Below, in pieces: positions 12,421 to 25,318 of a stretch of 64,000 bases of DNA. Location: assembly GCF_949628265.1 (NCBI RefSeq), contig NC_088787.1:610501-674500 (forward strand). The letters run 5' to 3'. The notes beneath the pieces are model-generated. The model saw nothing but the letters and a program-made list of their open reading frames with translations, was not told where the DNA came from and did no database searches. Both the position numbers and the translations under genes were made by a program. Each line of letters opens with the position of its first letter. The stretch's first letter is position 1. This stretch comes from Cloeon dipterum. Lineage: Eukaryota; Arthropoda; Insecta; Ephemeroptera; Baetidae.

Positions 12421-13300
12421 TCGTTTGATGTGCCAGCCTACCGAAAGCCTGAGGTTTTTCTGATGGGCAAATATTTAGTTCAAAAGATAAAAATAATTAT
12501 CTTGCAAATTATTGAGACCGAGACAAAAAAATAACAAATTATTTCATTAAAAGATTCATATAAATTTACGTTTTATTCTTTAAACGCTTTAAACCCTAAT
12601 TATTTCAATAATAATAAGCGTCATTTGCCACCGCCGAATTGTTACGAAAATAGATCCACAAAATTTGCGCTTAAAAAGAAAGAGAAACGATCTCGGTTTT
12701 AAATCCTAGCCAAAAAGCGAAAAGACAACGCGAATTTGTGCATTTCAATCATTCTACTCGAATTTCCAGGCCTAAATTATATTTTAATTGCATCCAATTT
12801 CTTTAGAAATCGAATAGGGCCTAAATATATGGATAAATTTTGCAATAATCAATTTGAATTTTTATTGAATGATTTACATTAAGCTAAAAGAAAAGAAATA
12901 TATGCAACCGGCAGGACTTCAAAGAGAAACAGGTTGCATATACGCATTTCAAATTTTATTTTTCTCACCGGCGGATCTGTGTAGATTCCCGCCGGTCAAA
13001 AGTCAATATGGCGTCGAAATTTATAGTTGTTTGAATATTAATCGCCCATTTAGAAGCTGCGCAGTAAACTTGTGCGAATTTTAAGCATGCGCAGTATGTT
13101 CAGATCGCTTCTTAACCTCACGGGGAGGCTGAAACTCATCTTTGCGCATGCGTGACCCAGATTAAAACCTTCTGCGCAGTCGCAATTCCCACCGGGGGCC
13201 GGGTTGGGATCTGTGTTGGTTTCCCGCCGGTGAAATCTGCGACCCTAAATATGCGTGGGGTGTAGCGATTTTTATGGTTCGTTCTGTTCTGCCTGTGAGT
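12420..13300. repeat. Lectin-cluster flanking repeat, left copy
   Basis: Matches 25325-26150 on the right of the lectin cluster in the same orientation. Shared landmarks: tttgatgtgccagcct, gagaccgagacaaa, gcgtcat(t/a)tgccaccgccg, the inverted repeat TATATGCAACC/GGTTGCATATA (12899-12909 and 12932-12942), and repeats of a ttcccgccggtcaaaagt-type unit followed by aatatggcgtcgaaat. It lies downstream of an orphan lectin first exon, so it probably marks the edge of the duplicated lectin unit. Confidence 0.8.
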
Positions 13301-13438
13301 AGTTGCACCCCAAATAAACCTCTAAAGAAAATATCGTGAGTCCAGCCCTGCATTAGAATTAATAAACAAACCTGCAACAATAACGAGGAGCGAGAGCAGA
13401 AACAGGACCTGAAAAAGGAGCCTGATCGCCACAACCAT
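13240..13438 (-). pseudogene. Orphan first exon of a C-type lectin gene (fragment)
   Basis: An ATG at 13438 opens a 67-nt exon (13372-13438) coding for the hydrophobic signal peptide MVVAIRLLFQVLFLLSLLVI and ending at a gtttgtt donor, as in lectins A and B. The following exon start (about 13320) is recognisable but has a small insertion that breaks the frame. The similarity stops soon after, where the sequence runs into the flanking repeat. No lectin domains follow. It is the remnant of a third tandem lectin copy. Confidence 0.8.
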
Positions 13439-14002
13439 GTTTTGATTTCCCACATTTTTAAGTCCGTCAAGTGCCATAGAAAAATTAGAGATTACATTTT
13501 TATAAATTGCAATGAATTTGACAAGAACGCGGGGTGTAAAATCAAGAGATGCGTGGTTTTTTGAAGCTTTTCGCCTTGGCAATTTAAATTAGCTCCTGTC
13601 CCAAAGTTCGACCCCCTTGGCACGCTTTTATCATACCTGAGATACCTTTATAAGAGTCTGAACTTTGCTAAAATGCATTTTGCAAAATCTGTGTTTATTC
13701 TCTATTAAAATTTAACGGTTTTTCGTATCGTCATTCACGACCACTCATAGGATAGGTCTATTTTTCGTCTTTCACTCGATATTCGCAAATGACCTTTTCC
13801 ATTTTACTCTAACCTGTGTTCGCCGTCCGTTTGTATTGCTTTATTTACATTGATTTTGTTTCTAAGTTGATTAACTTATGTTTTTTATTAAATATCTTTG
13901 ATTTATAAGATCCAAACAATAAACAGAGCATATTTTTCGGTTTCTAGATTCTACATTTGATAAACGTTGTCAAATTAACTCCCAATTAGAATTAGAAATC
14001 CG

Positions 14003-17000
14003 TTAGTAGTACTCTTCCGTCTCAGATTGCTTCCTTGTCGAACACTCGTTCATGACGTAAACTGGGAAGTGGCAGAAGACGTCGGTTTGGTATTTCAGCT
14101 CGTCGGTGGCGGGGACGGCGTGCAGATTTGGTTTGGCTCCCGGCAGCGAGACGAGCATCACGAAATCCTGTTTGGTCGTCGCGTTCACGGCGACAGGGAT
14201 CGGAATTTTCGCCCCAGGTTGGAAGGGATCGACGTCGCTGCGGCACCACATGAATTTTTCGTTTATCTTGTCGTAAAAGCCTTGGTCCCAGATGATCGTC
14301 AGCTTCGAAGCCAATCCTTTAATTTAATTTAGAGTTTTGTTTTATTTCTTCAAATTTCTCACTCCTGATATAAAAGTAGATCGTTTCAAACTCCTGCTTG
14401 GTTTCCGCGTAAGGCAGCGAGCCATTCCGCTCCAAACACGCGGTGAAAGATGACGTTTTGAGCTACAGAAATGGATACAAAAATTGAAATGCAAAATTTG
14501 AGCAGTGAACCATTTTTATGTTGATTGGTTTCAGGGTAATATAAGGCCCAGTTTCAGTCAGCGGAGACAAACCATCGGCTTTTAAAGGAAAACTAACAAA
14601 GAGAAATTCAAATAAAGATTAAATTATACCTGGAATGCACAAAGAAGGATTGTATCTCAAAAACTTGTCAAATGCCATGCATGGTGAGGTTAGATCGTGG
14701 TCCACGGGAATCACACTGCTTTGCTTAAAAATCGGTGTAAAGATAAATTTAAAGGTCTCGTTTGGAAATAGGGTAAAGAGAAATACTTCAAGGTTGAAAT
14801 CGTAAAATTTCCAGAAGCGGTCCAACACCTTGGACTGAAGGAGACACACCAGGAAGTCAAACGCGAACGTTTCCTCGTTCGTAACTTTAAAAAGAGTGTT
14901 TTAGTGTTCGCAGATAGTCATCACCATTAATTTCAAATTTCTGATTGATGGTTTTAATGTTTACTTTACATTTTACCGAACAAAAAATGCAGGTATAAAA
15001 GAAAGGATCTTCGAAAACAAAATTTGATAAACCAAAGCCAGGATATTTCTTCTTAAGAGGTTTTTAAACCAATTTTTGTTCGTAGTAAATCGACAGAATT
15101 ACAATTTTAAGCCCAGATTTCGTCGGACACAACGAAACCTTTAATGGTGCCATCTGCTGTTTCGTTTTTTACCCATTATTCACTTCGCAGCATCAGCAAG
15201 ACTACGTACTATTGATTCCACTGCATTCGTAGGTGTTTTTCATCATTTCGGTGGCAAAATCAAATTGGGCCGAGTGTAAATCGTCAATCGTGTTAAGATC
15301 ATCAAACAATTCACCGGTAAATATTAACGTCTTATCATCGTAGAGGGCATCCAACGACGAGAGAAACGTCTGATGGTCGTAATTAACTTGCTGTATTGCA
15401 TCGACATCACTTAAAAAAAGTTAAATTTCTTATTCAACAGTTTGATTTTTATTTACATTGGATGCAACATTCTGGCCATCATTTTCAGGTGAACGTGCAG
15501 ATTGATTTGCGTTGAGTTGTACACCTGGGTTTTATTGTGAAAATAAAAAAAGTAAAGTCGATATATTTTCCTCGACTTAACCAGTCCTGTGTGCTCTGCT
15601 AGGCATTGAATCATTTTCTGGAATACGGAAGAAATATAAGGAAATTGTAAATATTTTTTGATTTACTTTGGCTGCGTAACTGGCTCTGCTCAAGTCACCA
15701 GTCTTCCAAATTTTCTCGGCATCGCCTTGTTGTAAAAAATTAAATCAACAGCAAAGAAAGAAAATTAAGAAATACTTATTTTAACTCTGAAGTTTCTCCT
15801 ACAAGGGTGATAATGCATCTGCGATTTGAAGCCGACTCCCATTGGCGCCTTGTTACAAAATTAAATTTAATTCTAATCCCATTATTCTGACATGAACCTC
15901 GCAAATGATCTGTTTCTTTTCCGAGCAGTCTGCCAGCGCTAGACTAGGCTCAACTGGATCGCCAAAATCAATGAAGACACAAGAGTTGTTCGCCAATCTC
16001 GGAACTTGCCCCTTTTTCCACGTCAGGTCGTTTTTCAGGTAGTCGTTCAGGTAGCCGGTGCACCATCGCAATTGTCCACGGCAAGAATTGATATCCCGCC
16101 CCGCCGTCCAGGCCTCTGACCGAAAAGGAAGATACCCTTTCTCATTCGGGTTGCTATTTTCTGATTTTTTTGTATTAGTATCTGAAAAGAAAATTTAAAA
16201 ACGTTTAACTGTAAGGATTTCCCAAGCAGTATTGCTTGGCCGAATTGTGGACTGAAATGAGGTCCATTCCAAGGGAGCAGCACCGTTTGTACGCCTCGTC
16301 CCAAGTGCCCTGATTTCAGATTTGGTTAAATCCGATTTTTATCTCTGTGATTTTGTTACATATTCATTTTGCAGCTCGAGGATGTTGTTGTCGCAACATG
16401 AATGCCATTTCCCGAATCGCCAGGGTGCTTTTAATTGAATAAATAAATTTCGTTTCAAAGACATAATTATATTCCTAACTCACCAAGCAGGACTCTAAAG
16501 GGTTGCTTCAGGAACCATTCATCCTGCGGATGATTCTCAATAATATTTTCAAATGTTTTTACGTTTCGCAATCATACTTCCATTACGCAATCGGGTAGCC
16601 CTGTGCACTCTGGCAGATCGCAGTTACTTGCGTCCTCCTTAAACCAGATAAATTTTAAATCAATTCCAAGTTTTATATTTTTGCAACCCTGATTTCGAAG
16701 GTCTTTTCCGTTCCTTGGCAGCCCAACAGCAGTTTCGAGGCGCAGAGGGTGGTTTTCAAAGTCAGACTCTCACCCATCGCCCCGGGGCCTGGATTTTGGA
16801 TCGAAACGGCCACGCAAGACCCCCCTTCATGGATTCCACGGATCTTGGTATTGAGATATGATGCGTAATTATGGAGGAAGTTTTCGAAGTGAAGAGAACA
16901 TCCGGCACGAGTCATGGCCGACCAGTAAACCACACCCTGCATGGCTGCAAAAAGCGGTTTTAAGATGGTGCCAATCAATTAGTACTATGAAGCTCCGAAT

Positions 17001-18768
17001 TAGGTTTATTGGCCAATTTTTAATTATTCAACATGCCGAGCATCGGTGGAAACGTAAAATTTTAAAGTCTGGAACAGTTAAAAAATTGTTGCTTTAACGC
17101 GGAAGACCTAACTCTCCCTCACTTTTGTGACGTCAGTTATGATTTTCACGTTTGCACTGATTTACGGCTTCATAAAAACACTAGACCCTTTGAATTTGAT
17201 TGGCACTGTCCAAAATTAACCTGTTGCTCTTTGCAACACTTGGGATTTTAAGAGATTTTTACTGATAATCAGATTGTTGAAATGCTCCGTCAGTGAGTCA
17301 GTCACAGCTAAAGGTTTCAGGCCCAGACTGCAGCATGTCATCCAATTTTCCTTCCAGTTCACCTTCGAGAATATGTTTTAAATTAGTGTAAATATATAAT
17401 CTCTAGGAGAAATACCAATTTCTCTCCAAAGAAGTAATAAAAGCCGAAGTTGGTTTGCTGCCACGTGCCGCGGATCTCTTGATCTGCTTTTAAATTAAAA
17501 AGTTTCTACTTGGAATTAAAAAAACCTTTTTTGAGGTACGTTTTCCCGCCGATTACTTCAAATAAGGACTCCTGCCAAAATTTTATTGATTCCTTAATTA
17601 TTCAAATCTCAATAATTTCCCTTTACATCTTTTTGGCACTCATTCTGTGACGGTAAAATTGGCCTCCAGCATGCCGGCTAAATTCAAGAATTAGGTTATG
17701 CAGTTAATTTGAATTAATTTGAATTACCTCGCAAGAAAAGTATGCTTTATAGGAGCAATCCTTTGGTTCGAGTTGCTTTGTCGACCATCTGTAAACAATG
17801 CAGTCGTTTCGAGTAAATTTTCCCAAATTCAACGTGTAATTTAGTCGAGTTTCCACGTTGTTTGGACACCAGGTGACGCTCGAGCACGAACTCGTGGTTT
17901 TGTTCAGCGGATCGCTTTTCGAACACGGCGCCGCACTCGTCCACAATAACTTTTCTTTGTCTGAGGGAAGGTCATAATTTTTCAATTTTTTTACCCACTT
18001 TATCAATGTAGAAGCGTTACCATTTCCAATGTTAAAATACGAATCGTCTATTTTGTCAGGCTTGTCGAACGCCAGCAGCTGCAGTTTCCGGTAGAAACAC
18101 GCCTCCACTGCTCTGCTGTGTTCGACCTATTTGAAATAATCGAGTTATTTCTGAGTTTCGGTAGCTAGAGTTTACTTTTTCAATGCTGTCAAAGGTAAAT
18201 CGCAATCCTTTTATGTCTTTTTTGTTGAAGGCACCCAACTTTCGGTCTCGAACGTCAAGTAATTCGGTTACTCTTTCTTTGATATAAGTTAATTATGATA
18301 ATAAAATTTATTTTCGTACAAATCATTATTTACCACGTTTTCCTGTGATGAAATCTTGAACAAAAAAGGTATAAAAAAATTTAAAAACCGTCAAATTAAC
18401 AACAAATATTACTAAACCTTCAATAAGTGCCGTGTCTTGTACGTTCTTATCAAGAAAACATCTTATTTTACCGGTAATTGTACTAAAATTATGAACCAAC
18501 CTTTTTTACTAAATTGTAATTTCTGCAAAATTGATAATTGGGACTGATGGTCGTTGGCCTGACTGTAGTTCTAGTTGTCGATTTCCTAATCCTTTTTTTC
18601 GGGGTTGTGGTGGTTGATTCCTTCCTGCGAGTAGTCGCACCCCAAACCTCTAAAGAAAATAGGGTATGTCCAGTCCGGTATATTAAAAATTCTAAACAAA
18701 CCTGCAACAATCACGAGGAGTGAGAGCAGAAAGAGAACCTGAAAAATGAGCCTGATCGCCACAACCAT
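14003..18768 (-). CDS. Lectin B: secreted protein with four C-type-lectin-like domains
   Basis: Multi-exon gene. Early exons I can place: 18702-18768 (signal peptide), 18501-18649 (Thr/Lys/Arg-rich linker), 18418-18445, 18334-18354, 18176-18276, 18021-18126, 17728-17960; phases fit throughout. Domain 1 (18126-17728) has AVEACFYRKLQLLAF, LLWTSAAPCS, VTWCPNN and a closing YFSCEV. Domain 2 (about 17500-16675) has GEKLVNWKENWMTCCSLGLK, VVYWSAMTRAGC and LLLGCQG. Domain 3 (16310-15880) has GTWDEAYKRCCSLGM, EAWTAGRDINSC, RWCTGYLND and QIICEV. A helical stretch follows (about 15720-14630), then a fourth lectin-like domain (about 14470-14003: TSSFTACLERNGSLPYAET, FMWCRS, QTDVFCHF). Short Cys linkers separate domains 1-3. 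No EPN/QPD-WND calcium-site signature is obvious, so sugar binding is uncertain. Likely haemolymph or extracellular recognition protein. Exact 3' exon borders are approximate; stop at 14003. Confidence 0.82.
18334..18445 (-). other. Micro-exon pair in lectin B (28 nt and 21 nt)
   Basis: Two very short exons, 18418-18445 (AACGTACAAGACACGGCACT...GAAG) and 18334-18354, each flanked by matching AG and GT signals and kept in frame. Lectin A has both at about 23885-23912 and 23799-23819. The coding sense is conserved (for example DTALIEG versus DTALSEG), which supports them as real exons. Confidence 0.6.
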
Positions 18769-19293
18769 GTTGCGTTTCGCTCTGTTCAAAGTGACTTTCA
18801 ACGCCAGCGGCCAGAGAGACTGTTTCCTGTCAGCCTATGCTTGTGAAATAATGTGGCGAGAGCAGTTTTCACGGATGTGCTCTCGTTAGGCTTCGGACTC
18901 GTATAACATCACGTCCACCACAAAATGGTTTGAAACAGGCTTCCTGTTAAAAGAGAGCAGGAGAGACCAAGCTCAGCAAATTGTAGATATCAGAAAAGGC
19001 AGAATGCATTTTGAAAATCATTATATTTTAATAACAATCAGAGGCAAATCAAATTATCCGTGAAACCATTTTTTTCTAGATTAGTTATTACTATTTTGAA
19101 TAGTTAATTTACATCAGATGTTTACTCGTGAATTTTGATTAATAACCACGGTTTTAGGATCCAAAATTGTGCAAATGATTAAAGAGAAGTATTCAAAAGA
19201 CATATTTGGATTGCCGGAAAAAACTTAATGCTATAACAATTGAATTCCCAAATCGGATAATTTAAAAGCATGTAGTACTCCCACGTCTTTGGC

Positions 19294-22200
19294 TCACTCG
19301 TTGGTTGAGCACTCGTTCGTGACGTAATCTTGGAAGCGACAAAAGACTGAGGTTTGGTACTTGAGCTGCTCGGTGGCGGGGACGGCGTGCAGATTTGGCG
19401 TCGCACCCGGCAGCGAGACCAGCATCACGAAGTCCTCTTTGATCGTCGCGTTCACGGCGACAGGGATCGGAATATTTGCCTCGGGTCCAAAGGGGATGAA
19501 ATCATGACTGCGGCACCACATGAATTTATCGTTCAGCTTGTCGTAAAAGCCTTGGTCCCAGATTATCGTCAGCGTCGGATTCACTCCTTAGATCTAAATT
19601 AGCTTTTGGTTTTATTTTTTGGAATTTCTCACTTCTGATATAATTGTAGATCGTTTCAAAATCCTGCTTGGTTTCCGCGTAAGGAAGCGAGCCATTCCTC
19701 TCCAAACACGCGGTGAAAGATGACGTTTTCAGCTACAGAAATTAATATAAAAAATTGAAATGCTAAAATTTGAGCAGTGAACCATTTTTATGTTGATCGG
19801 TTTCAGGGTAATAAAAGGCCCATATTCAGTTAGCGGAAGCAAACCATCGGCTTTTAAAGAGAAAATTTAAAAATAGAGTAAAAAAATGAAGAGAAAATCG
19901 TACCTGGAATGCATAAAGACGGATTATATATCAAAAAATTATCAAACGTCATGCACGGTGAGTTTAGATCGTGGTCCACGGGAATCACACTGCTTTGCTT
20001 CAAAATCGGAGCAAAATAAATTTAAAGGTCTCGATGACAAAATAGGTCAAGTAAAATACTTCAAGGTTGAAATCATAAAATTTCCAGAAGCGGTCCAACA
20101 CCTTGGACTGAAGGAGACACGCCAGGAAGTCAAACGCGAATGTTTCCTCGTTTTTGTCTTTAAAGTGAATGATTTATTGTTTGCGGAGCCAGCAGTAGAA
20201 AGCACCACCGTTTATTTACTATTTCTGACCAATTTCTAAATTTTGTTATAGTTTTACCGAAAATATATTGGCATAATAAAAAGTAACATCGAAACCAAAG
20301 CAAATCTGCCTTGAGAATCGAAAGCCATTTTTCTTAAAAATTCGTTTCAATGTTTTTGCTGAACCAGTTTTGCATTCTAGCAAAAGTAGTGCCATTTGGT
20401 ACGGTTTTTTCCATTGACTTAAGTAAAACTAAAAATACTTTTGATTGCTCTGCATTCGTCGAGTTTGTTCATCATTTCGGTGGCAAAATCAAAGTGGCTT
20501 GACAATAATAGGTCCGCCCCAGCAGCAATCAAGTCATCCTCGAATATTTTGCTCTTCTTCTCACCGTAACGGGCTCGGATCGACGATGGCAACGACGTTT
20601 TGTACGACATCGTTTTGTTCAATATGGCCTTTTCGCTTTTGGAAAATTAAATTTAATATTCAACAATTTGAATTTAATTTACAGGGAATCCAGCATTCTG
20701 GACACCATTTTCATATAAACGTGCAAGTTGATTTTTGTCGAGTTGTACACCTGGGTAACATAGTTTCAATTAATAATTTATCTCTATATAACTTTTCCTC
20801 GACTTAACCAGTCCTATGTGCTCTGCTAGGCATTGAATCATTTTCTGCAACACGGAAGAGGAATATCAAATTGTTTAAAGTTCCTGTTCTTACTTTAATT
20901 GCGTAACTGATGCGGCTCAAATCGCCGGTGTTCCAAATTTTCTCGGCTTCGCCTTTTTATAACAAATGAAGAATTGGAACAGCAAAAATATAAAATATAA
21001 GAAATACTTTCTTTAACTTTGAAATTTCTCCTGCAAGGGTGATAATGCATCTGCGATTTGAAGCCGACTCCCATTGGCGCCTTTTTACAAAATTAAATTT
21101 AATTCTAATCCCATTATTCTGACATGAACCTCGCAGATGATTTGTTTCTTTTCTGAGCAATCTGCCAGCGCCAGACTGGGCTCAACTGGATCGCCAAAAT
21201 CGACGTAGACGCACGAGTTGTTTGCAAATCTAGGATCATGGCCCTTTTTCCAGGTCAGGTCACTTTTAAGGTAGTCGTTCAGGTAGCCGGTGCACCATCG
21301 CAATTGTCCGCGGCAGGACTCGATATCCCGCCCAGCCGTCCACGCCTCTGACCGAAAAGGAAGATACCCTTTCTCGTTCGGGTTGCTATTTTCTGATTTT
21401 TTTGTATAAGTATCTGAAAAGAACTTTTAAAAACGTTTAACTGTAAGGATTTCCCAAGCAGTATTGCTTGGCTGGATTGTGGACAGAAAGGAGGTCCATT
21501 CCAAGGGAGCAGCACCGTTTGTACGCCTCGTCCCAAGTGCCCTGATTTCAGATTTTGTTAAATCCGATGGTTATCTCTGTGATTTCATTACATATTCATT
21601 TTGCAGCTCGAGGATTTTGCTGTCGCAACATGAATGCCAATTCCCGAGACGCCAGGGTGCTTTTAATTTAATTTAAATTACCGTTTGAAGGTTTTAATTC
21701 GCAACTCACCAAGCAAAACTCCAAAAGGTTGCTTCAGGAACCATTCATCCTGCGGATGATTCTCAATAATTTTTTCAAATGTTTCTAGGTTTCACTATCA
21801 TACTTTCATAACGCAATCGGGTAGCCCTGTGCACTCTGGCAGATCGCAGTTGCTTTCATCATCCTTACCAGATAAATTTTAAATCAATTCCTAGTTTTAT
21901 ATTTTTGCAACCCTGATTTCGAAGGTCTTTTCCGTTCCTTGGCAGCCCAACAGCAGTTTCGAGTCGCAGAGGGTGGTTTTCACCCTCAGAGTCGACGTTC
22001 GTATAGACATTCCGGGCCATTTTTCTCTAATCGAAACGGCCACGCAAGAGCCTCCTTTTCGGATCCCAAGGATATCTATATGTTCGCCGATCGTTTCCGA
22101 TGCGTTGTGGAGGAAGTTTTCGAAGTGAAGTGGACACCCAGCTCGAGTTAAGGCCGACCAGCAAACCACACCTTTAGAAGATATAAGCCAATTGTCACTC

Positions 22201-24244
22201 ATTCATCATGCCACAATAATCGGTGGAAACGTAACGTGGGAAACTACAAAAAAAATGTGTCTTTTAGCGCTGGTTTGGAGGCAAAAGGGATGGTGATGGA
22301 GCCTAACATACGCAGAGTTTTAACAACGAAAACTATTGGTTTTTCACTCTACGGCCTAATTATGAGTGACTATATGAAGTTTTGAAAGCTGGAAAAAGTG
22401 GGTTTGTGACTTACTAAATAATTCTGATTTTGGGTTGAGGTCGAAGTCCGGTGATGCTCTACCTGCAAATATCCTTCAGTAATAAACGTCTACCCATTTG
22501 TGGATTTTCTAAAATCAAAACCATATTTCGAAACACGCAAACATTTTCAGCTAAAATTTTAAAAGAATAAAAATTTTTTATGCACTGGGTCCCGGAATTT
22601 TTGGCTGAAAAACCAAAATTGACCTTCTGGAATTGATTGGCCATGTAAAAAATCAAACTCTAGTGCTATTCCAGGTTTGGGATGAATTTTAAATAGTTTT
22701 ACTGAAATCAGTGGTAATGAAGATTTTTTCTTACTGTCATAATGTTCCCAAAGAGAGTCAGTCACAGCTATAGGTTTGAGGCCCAGACTGCAGCATGTCA
22801 TCCAATTTTCCTTCCAGCTCACCTTCGAGAATATGTTTTAAATTAGTGTAAATAAAATCTCTAGGAGAAATACCAATTTCTCTCCAAAGAAGTAATAAAA
22901 GCCAAAATCGGTTTTCTCCCACGTGCCGCGGATCTCATGCTCTGCCTTTAAATTAGTAAATGTTTCTACTTAGAATTAAAGAATAACCTTTTTTGAGATA
23001 CGTTTTCCCGCCAATTACTTCAAATAAGGACTCCTGCCAAAATTTCATTGATTCCTTTTAAACTTTCAATATTTTCCATTTACATCCTTTAGGCACTCAT
23101 TCTGCGACGGGAAAATAGGCCTCCAGCATGGCGACTAAATTTAAAAAAAAATACGTAATTAATTAAAGAAGCTCCGATTTGAATTACCTCGCACGTAAAA
23201 TGAGCTTCAAAGGAGCAATCCATTGGTTCGAGTGTCTGGGTCGACCTTCTGTAAATCAGGCAGTAGGGCCGAGAAAATTTTGCCAAATTCAACGTGTAGT
23301 TTAGTCGAGTTTCCACATTGTTTGGACACCAGGTGACGCTCGAGCAGGAATTCGTGGTTTTGTTCAGCGGATCGCTTTTCGAACACGGCGCTGCACTCGT
23401 CCACAAAAAATCCCCCACTCCTGAATGAAATTAATAATTTTCAATTGATTAATAGTTTCAAATTAACGTAGACGTTACCATATCCCTTCATCCTCATGTC
23501 AAAATACGAATCGTCGATTTTTTCAGGCGTGTCGAGTGCCAGCAGTTGCAGTCTTCGGTACAAACACGTCTCCACTGCTCTGCCATACTCGAACTATTTG
23601 AAGCAAATATTGAGTTAACCCTATATGTATGTTTCGGCGTGTAGTTGACTTCGTCATAGCTGTCAAAAGTATATCTCAATCCTTTTATGCCTTTTTTGAA
23701 GAAGGATCCAAACGGCCGGTCTCGATCGTCAAGTAATTCGGTTATGCCATCTTTGACGAAAATGAAAATTAATTATGATTATATCATTTATTATTTACCA
23801 CGATCTCCTATCATGAAATCTTGAATAAATAAGGGGTGTACGAAAATTTAAAAACTGTCAAAGTCAAGACAAATGTTGCCAAACCTTCACTTAGTGCCGT
23901 GTCCAGTAAGTTCTTATTAAAAATTAAACATTCTATAGAGGAATTGCAATAAAATTGTGAGCCAACCTTTTTTATCCGATTGTAATTTCTACAAAATTGA
24001 TATTGAGTCTCGATTTTTGGACTGTTGGTCGTTTGCTCGACTGTAGTTCTAGTTGTCGATTTCCTGATCTTATTATTTAGGGTTTTGGTGGTTGATTCCT
24101 GCCTGCGAGTGGTCGCACCCCAAACCTCTTTAGAAAATAGAGTAAGTCCAGTCCTGCAATAGAATTTCTAAACAAACCTGCAACAATTACGAGGAGCGAG
24201 AGCAGAAACAGGACGTGAAAAAGGAGCCTGATCGCCACAACCAT
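19294..24244 (-). CDS. Lectin A: tandem paralogue of lectin B, with a frameshift near its C-terminus
   Basis: Exon-by-exon paralogue of lectin B. Signal-peptide exon is 24178-24244; Thr-rich linker about 23970-24131; lectin domain 1 about 23598-23186; domain 2 about 22950-21897 (WSALTRAGC, LLLGCQG); domain 3 about 21540-21125 (EAWTAGRDIESC, RWCTGYLND, QIICEV); the helical stretch 20950-19890; fourth lectin-like domain 19750-19294. In the exon near 20014 lectin B reads IFTPIFKQS but here one base is missing, so the frame reaches a TGA almost at once. Unless this is a sequencing error or is avoided by splicing, the fourth domain is lost and the protein is truncated. Earlier domains look intact, so the gene may still make a three-domain protein. 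Confidence 0.78.
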
Positions 24245-24440
24245 GTTTCGATTTTACACTGTTTAAATTGATGTTCAACACCAGAGAGCAGAGAGTCTGT
24301 TTTCTGTCTGCTTGTGCTTTTGCTGAAATAATGGGGGCGACAGCAATTTTACCGGATGCTCTTGTTACGCTTCGTTGCCTTTATGCACATCCGGACTCGT
24401 ATAAAATCACGTCCACCATAAAATGGTTTCATACAGACTT
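24245..24440. promoter_or_regulatory. Lectin A 5' flank, left arm of an inverted repeat
   Basis: Presumed promoter and 5' leader of lectin A. The sequence (agagtctgttttctgtctgc, gcttgtgcttttgctgaaat, gtataaaatcac) matches the upstream region of lectin B at 18770-18925 directly, and 24680-24860 in inverted orientation. gtataaaa near 24400 (acting leftward as ttttatac) is a weak TATA candidate only. Confidence 0.45.
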
Positions 24441-24679
24441 CCAGAGCCTCGTGCAGATTTAATTATTTGCACAGAATATAGATTGTATTCAAAATAATTT
24501 AAGAATTATATACTTGCCTAGCAGGAAAATAAGGGTGGGCAGGATTCTCTTGGAAAGGGAGAGAAACGAGGGGCGAGAAGCCTCTATTTGTTTTCTCAGA
24601 GGGTTCGTAATTATTTTTTTCCTTTATATCCAACCATTTGTCCTGTTTTGAAACCTGTTTTTGTAGTGGAGGTGATTTT

Positions 24680-24868
24680 ATGAGTCCGATGTGCATCATG
24701 GTGTGCGCGCACAACGGCAACACGAAGCGTAACACGAGCACTTCCGGTAAAACGCTGCTCTCGCCCCATTTCAGCAAAAGCACAAGCAGACAGGAAACAA
24801 TCGCTCTGGTCTCTGCGCGGTGTTGAAAATCATTGTGAACAGTGCGAAAACGAAACATGGTTGTAACT
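24680..24868 (+). pseudogene. Inverted copy of lectin promoter and start codon
   Basis: Reverse complement of the region upstream of lectin A. On the plus strand it runs toward an ATGGTTGT start at 24857-24864 that matches the first codons of the lectin signal peptide. Homology ends exactly there, where the fold-back element begins. It is a truncated lectin copy pointing the opposite way, giving a divergent arrangement around 24450-24680. Confidence 0.7.
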
Positions 24869-24869
24869 A

Positions 24870-25318
24870 GAGTGCTTATAACGAGAGTGAGATGGCTAGG
24901 CCGACCGACGCGACTGTGGCCTGCGCACTGCCGCTTCCCTATCTCTCCCCATGTTAAAATGCGCGCACGCGGTTGGCGCTACAGCTAAATTCATGAAGCC
25001 ACCCGCGGACTTATTGGTGTCAATCGAACGCGCACGAGTCGTTTTATCATACAACTCGGAACCGAGCCTGAAAACAAAAGCGCTCTCGAGAAATCCACCG
25101 CTGAAATCTGCCCATTTCCAGACAACAAGTGAATTTCACTTGTTGTCTGGTTGCCATGGTGATGCGTGCTTCGCCGACAGCCGCTGGCGCTCGGGTGCGA
25201 TCGTCGCTGTCGGAGCTCGCAGCGAAATGGTTACATTTCAGCGGTGGAATTCTCGAAAGCGCTTTTGTTTTCAGGCTCGGTTTTCGGCCTAGCCATCTCA
25301 CTCTCGTTATAAGCACTC
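24870..25318. mobile_element. Fold-back / MITE-like element with TA target duplication
   Basis: The left end starts GAGTGCTTATAACGAGAGTG and continues through agatggctaggccga; the right end is its exact reverse complement for about 34 bases. A further inner inverted repeat of about 60 bases (gagcctgaaaacaaaagcgct region) follows. TA flanks both ends (24868-24869 and 25319-25320), the target of Tc1/mariner/pogo-type transposases. No transposase frame is present, so it is non-autonomous. The left arm carries about 150 extra bases between outer and inner repeats (24905-25055), suggesting a nested insertion or a deletion in the right arm. Confidence 0.75.
25118..25150. repeat. Perfect 33-base palindrome inside the fold-back element
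   Basis: CCAGACAACAAGTGAA, one base, then its exact reverse complement. It is not at the centre of the larger inverted repeat, so it is a separate structure. Confidence 0.8.

Noticed and set aside
14027..14332. 101-aa plus-strand frame opposite the lectin B last exon
   Set aside because: Antisense shadow of the fourth lectin-like domain; the sense frame has the domain residues and splice sites.
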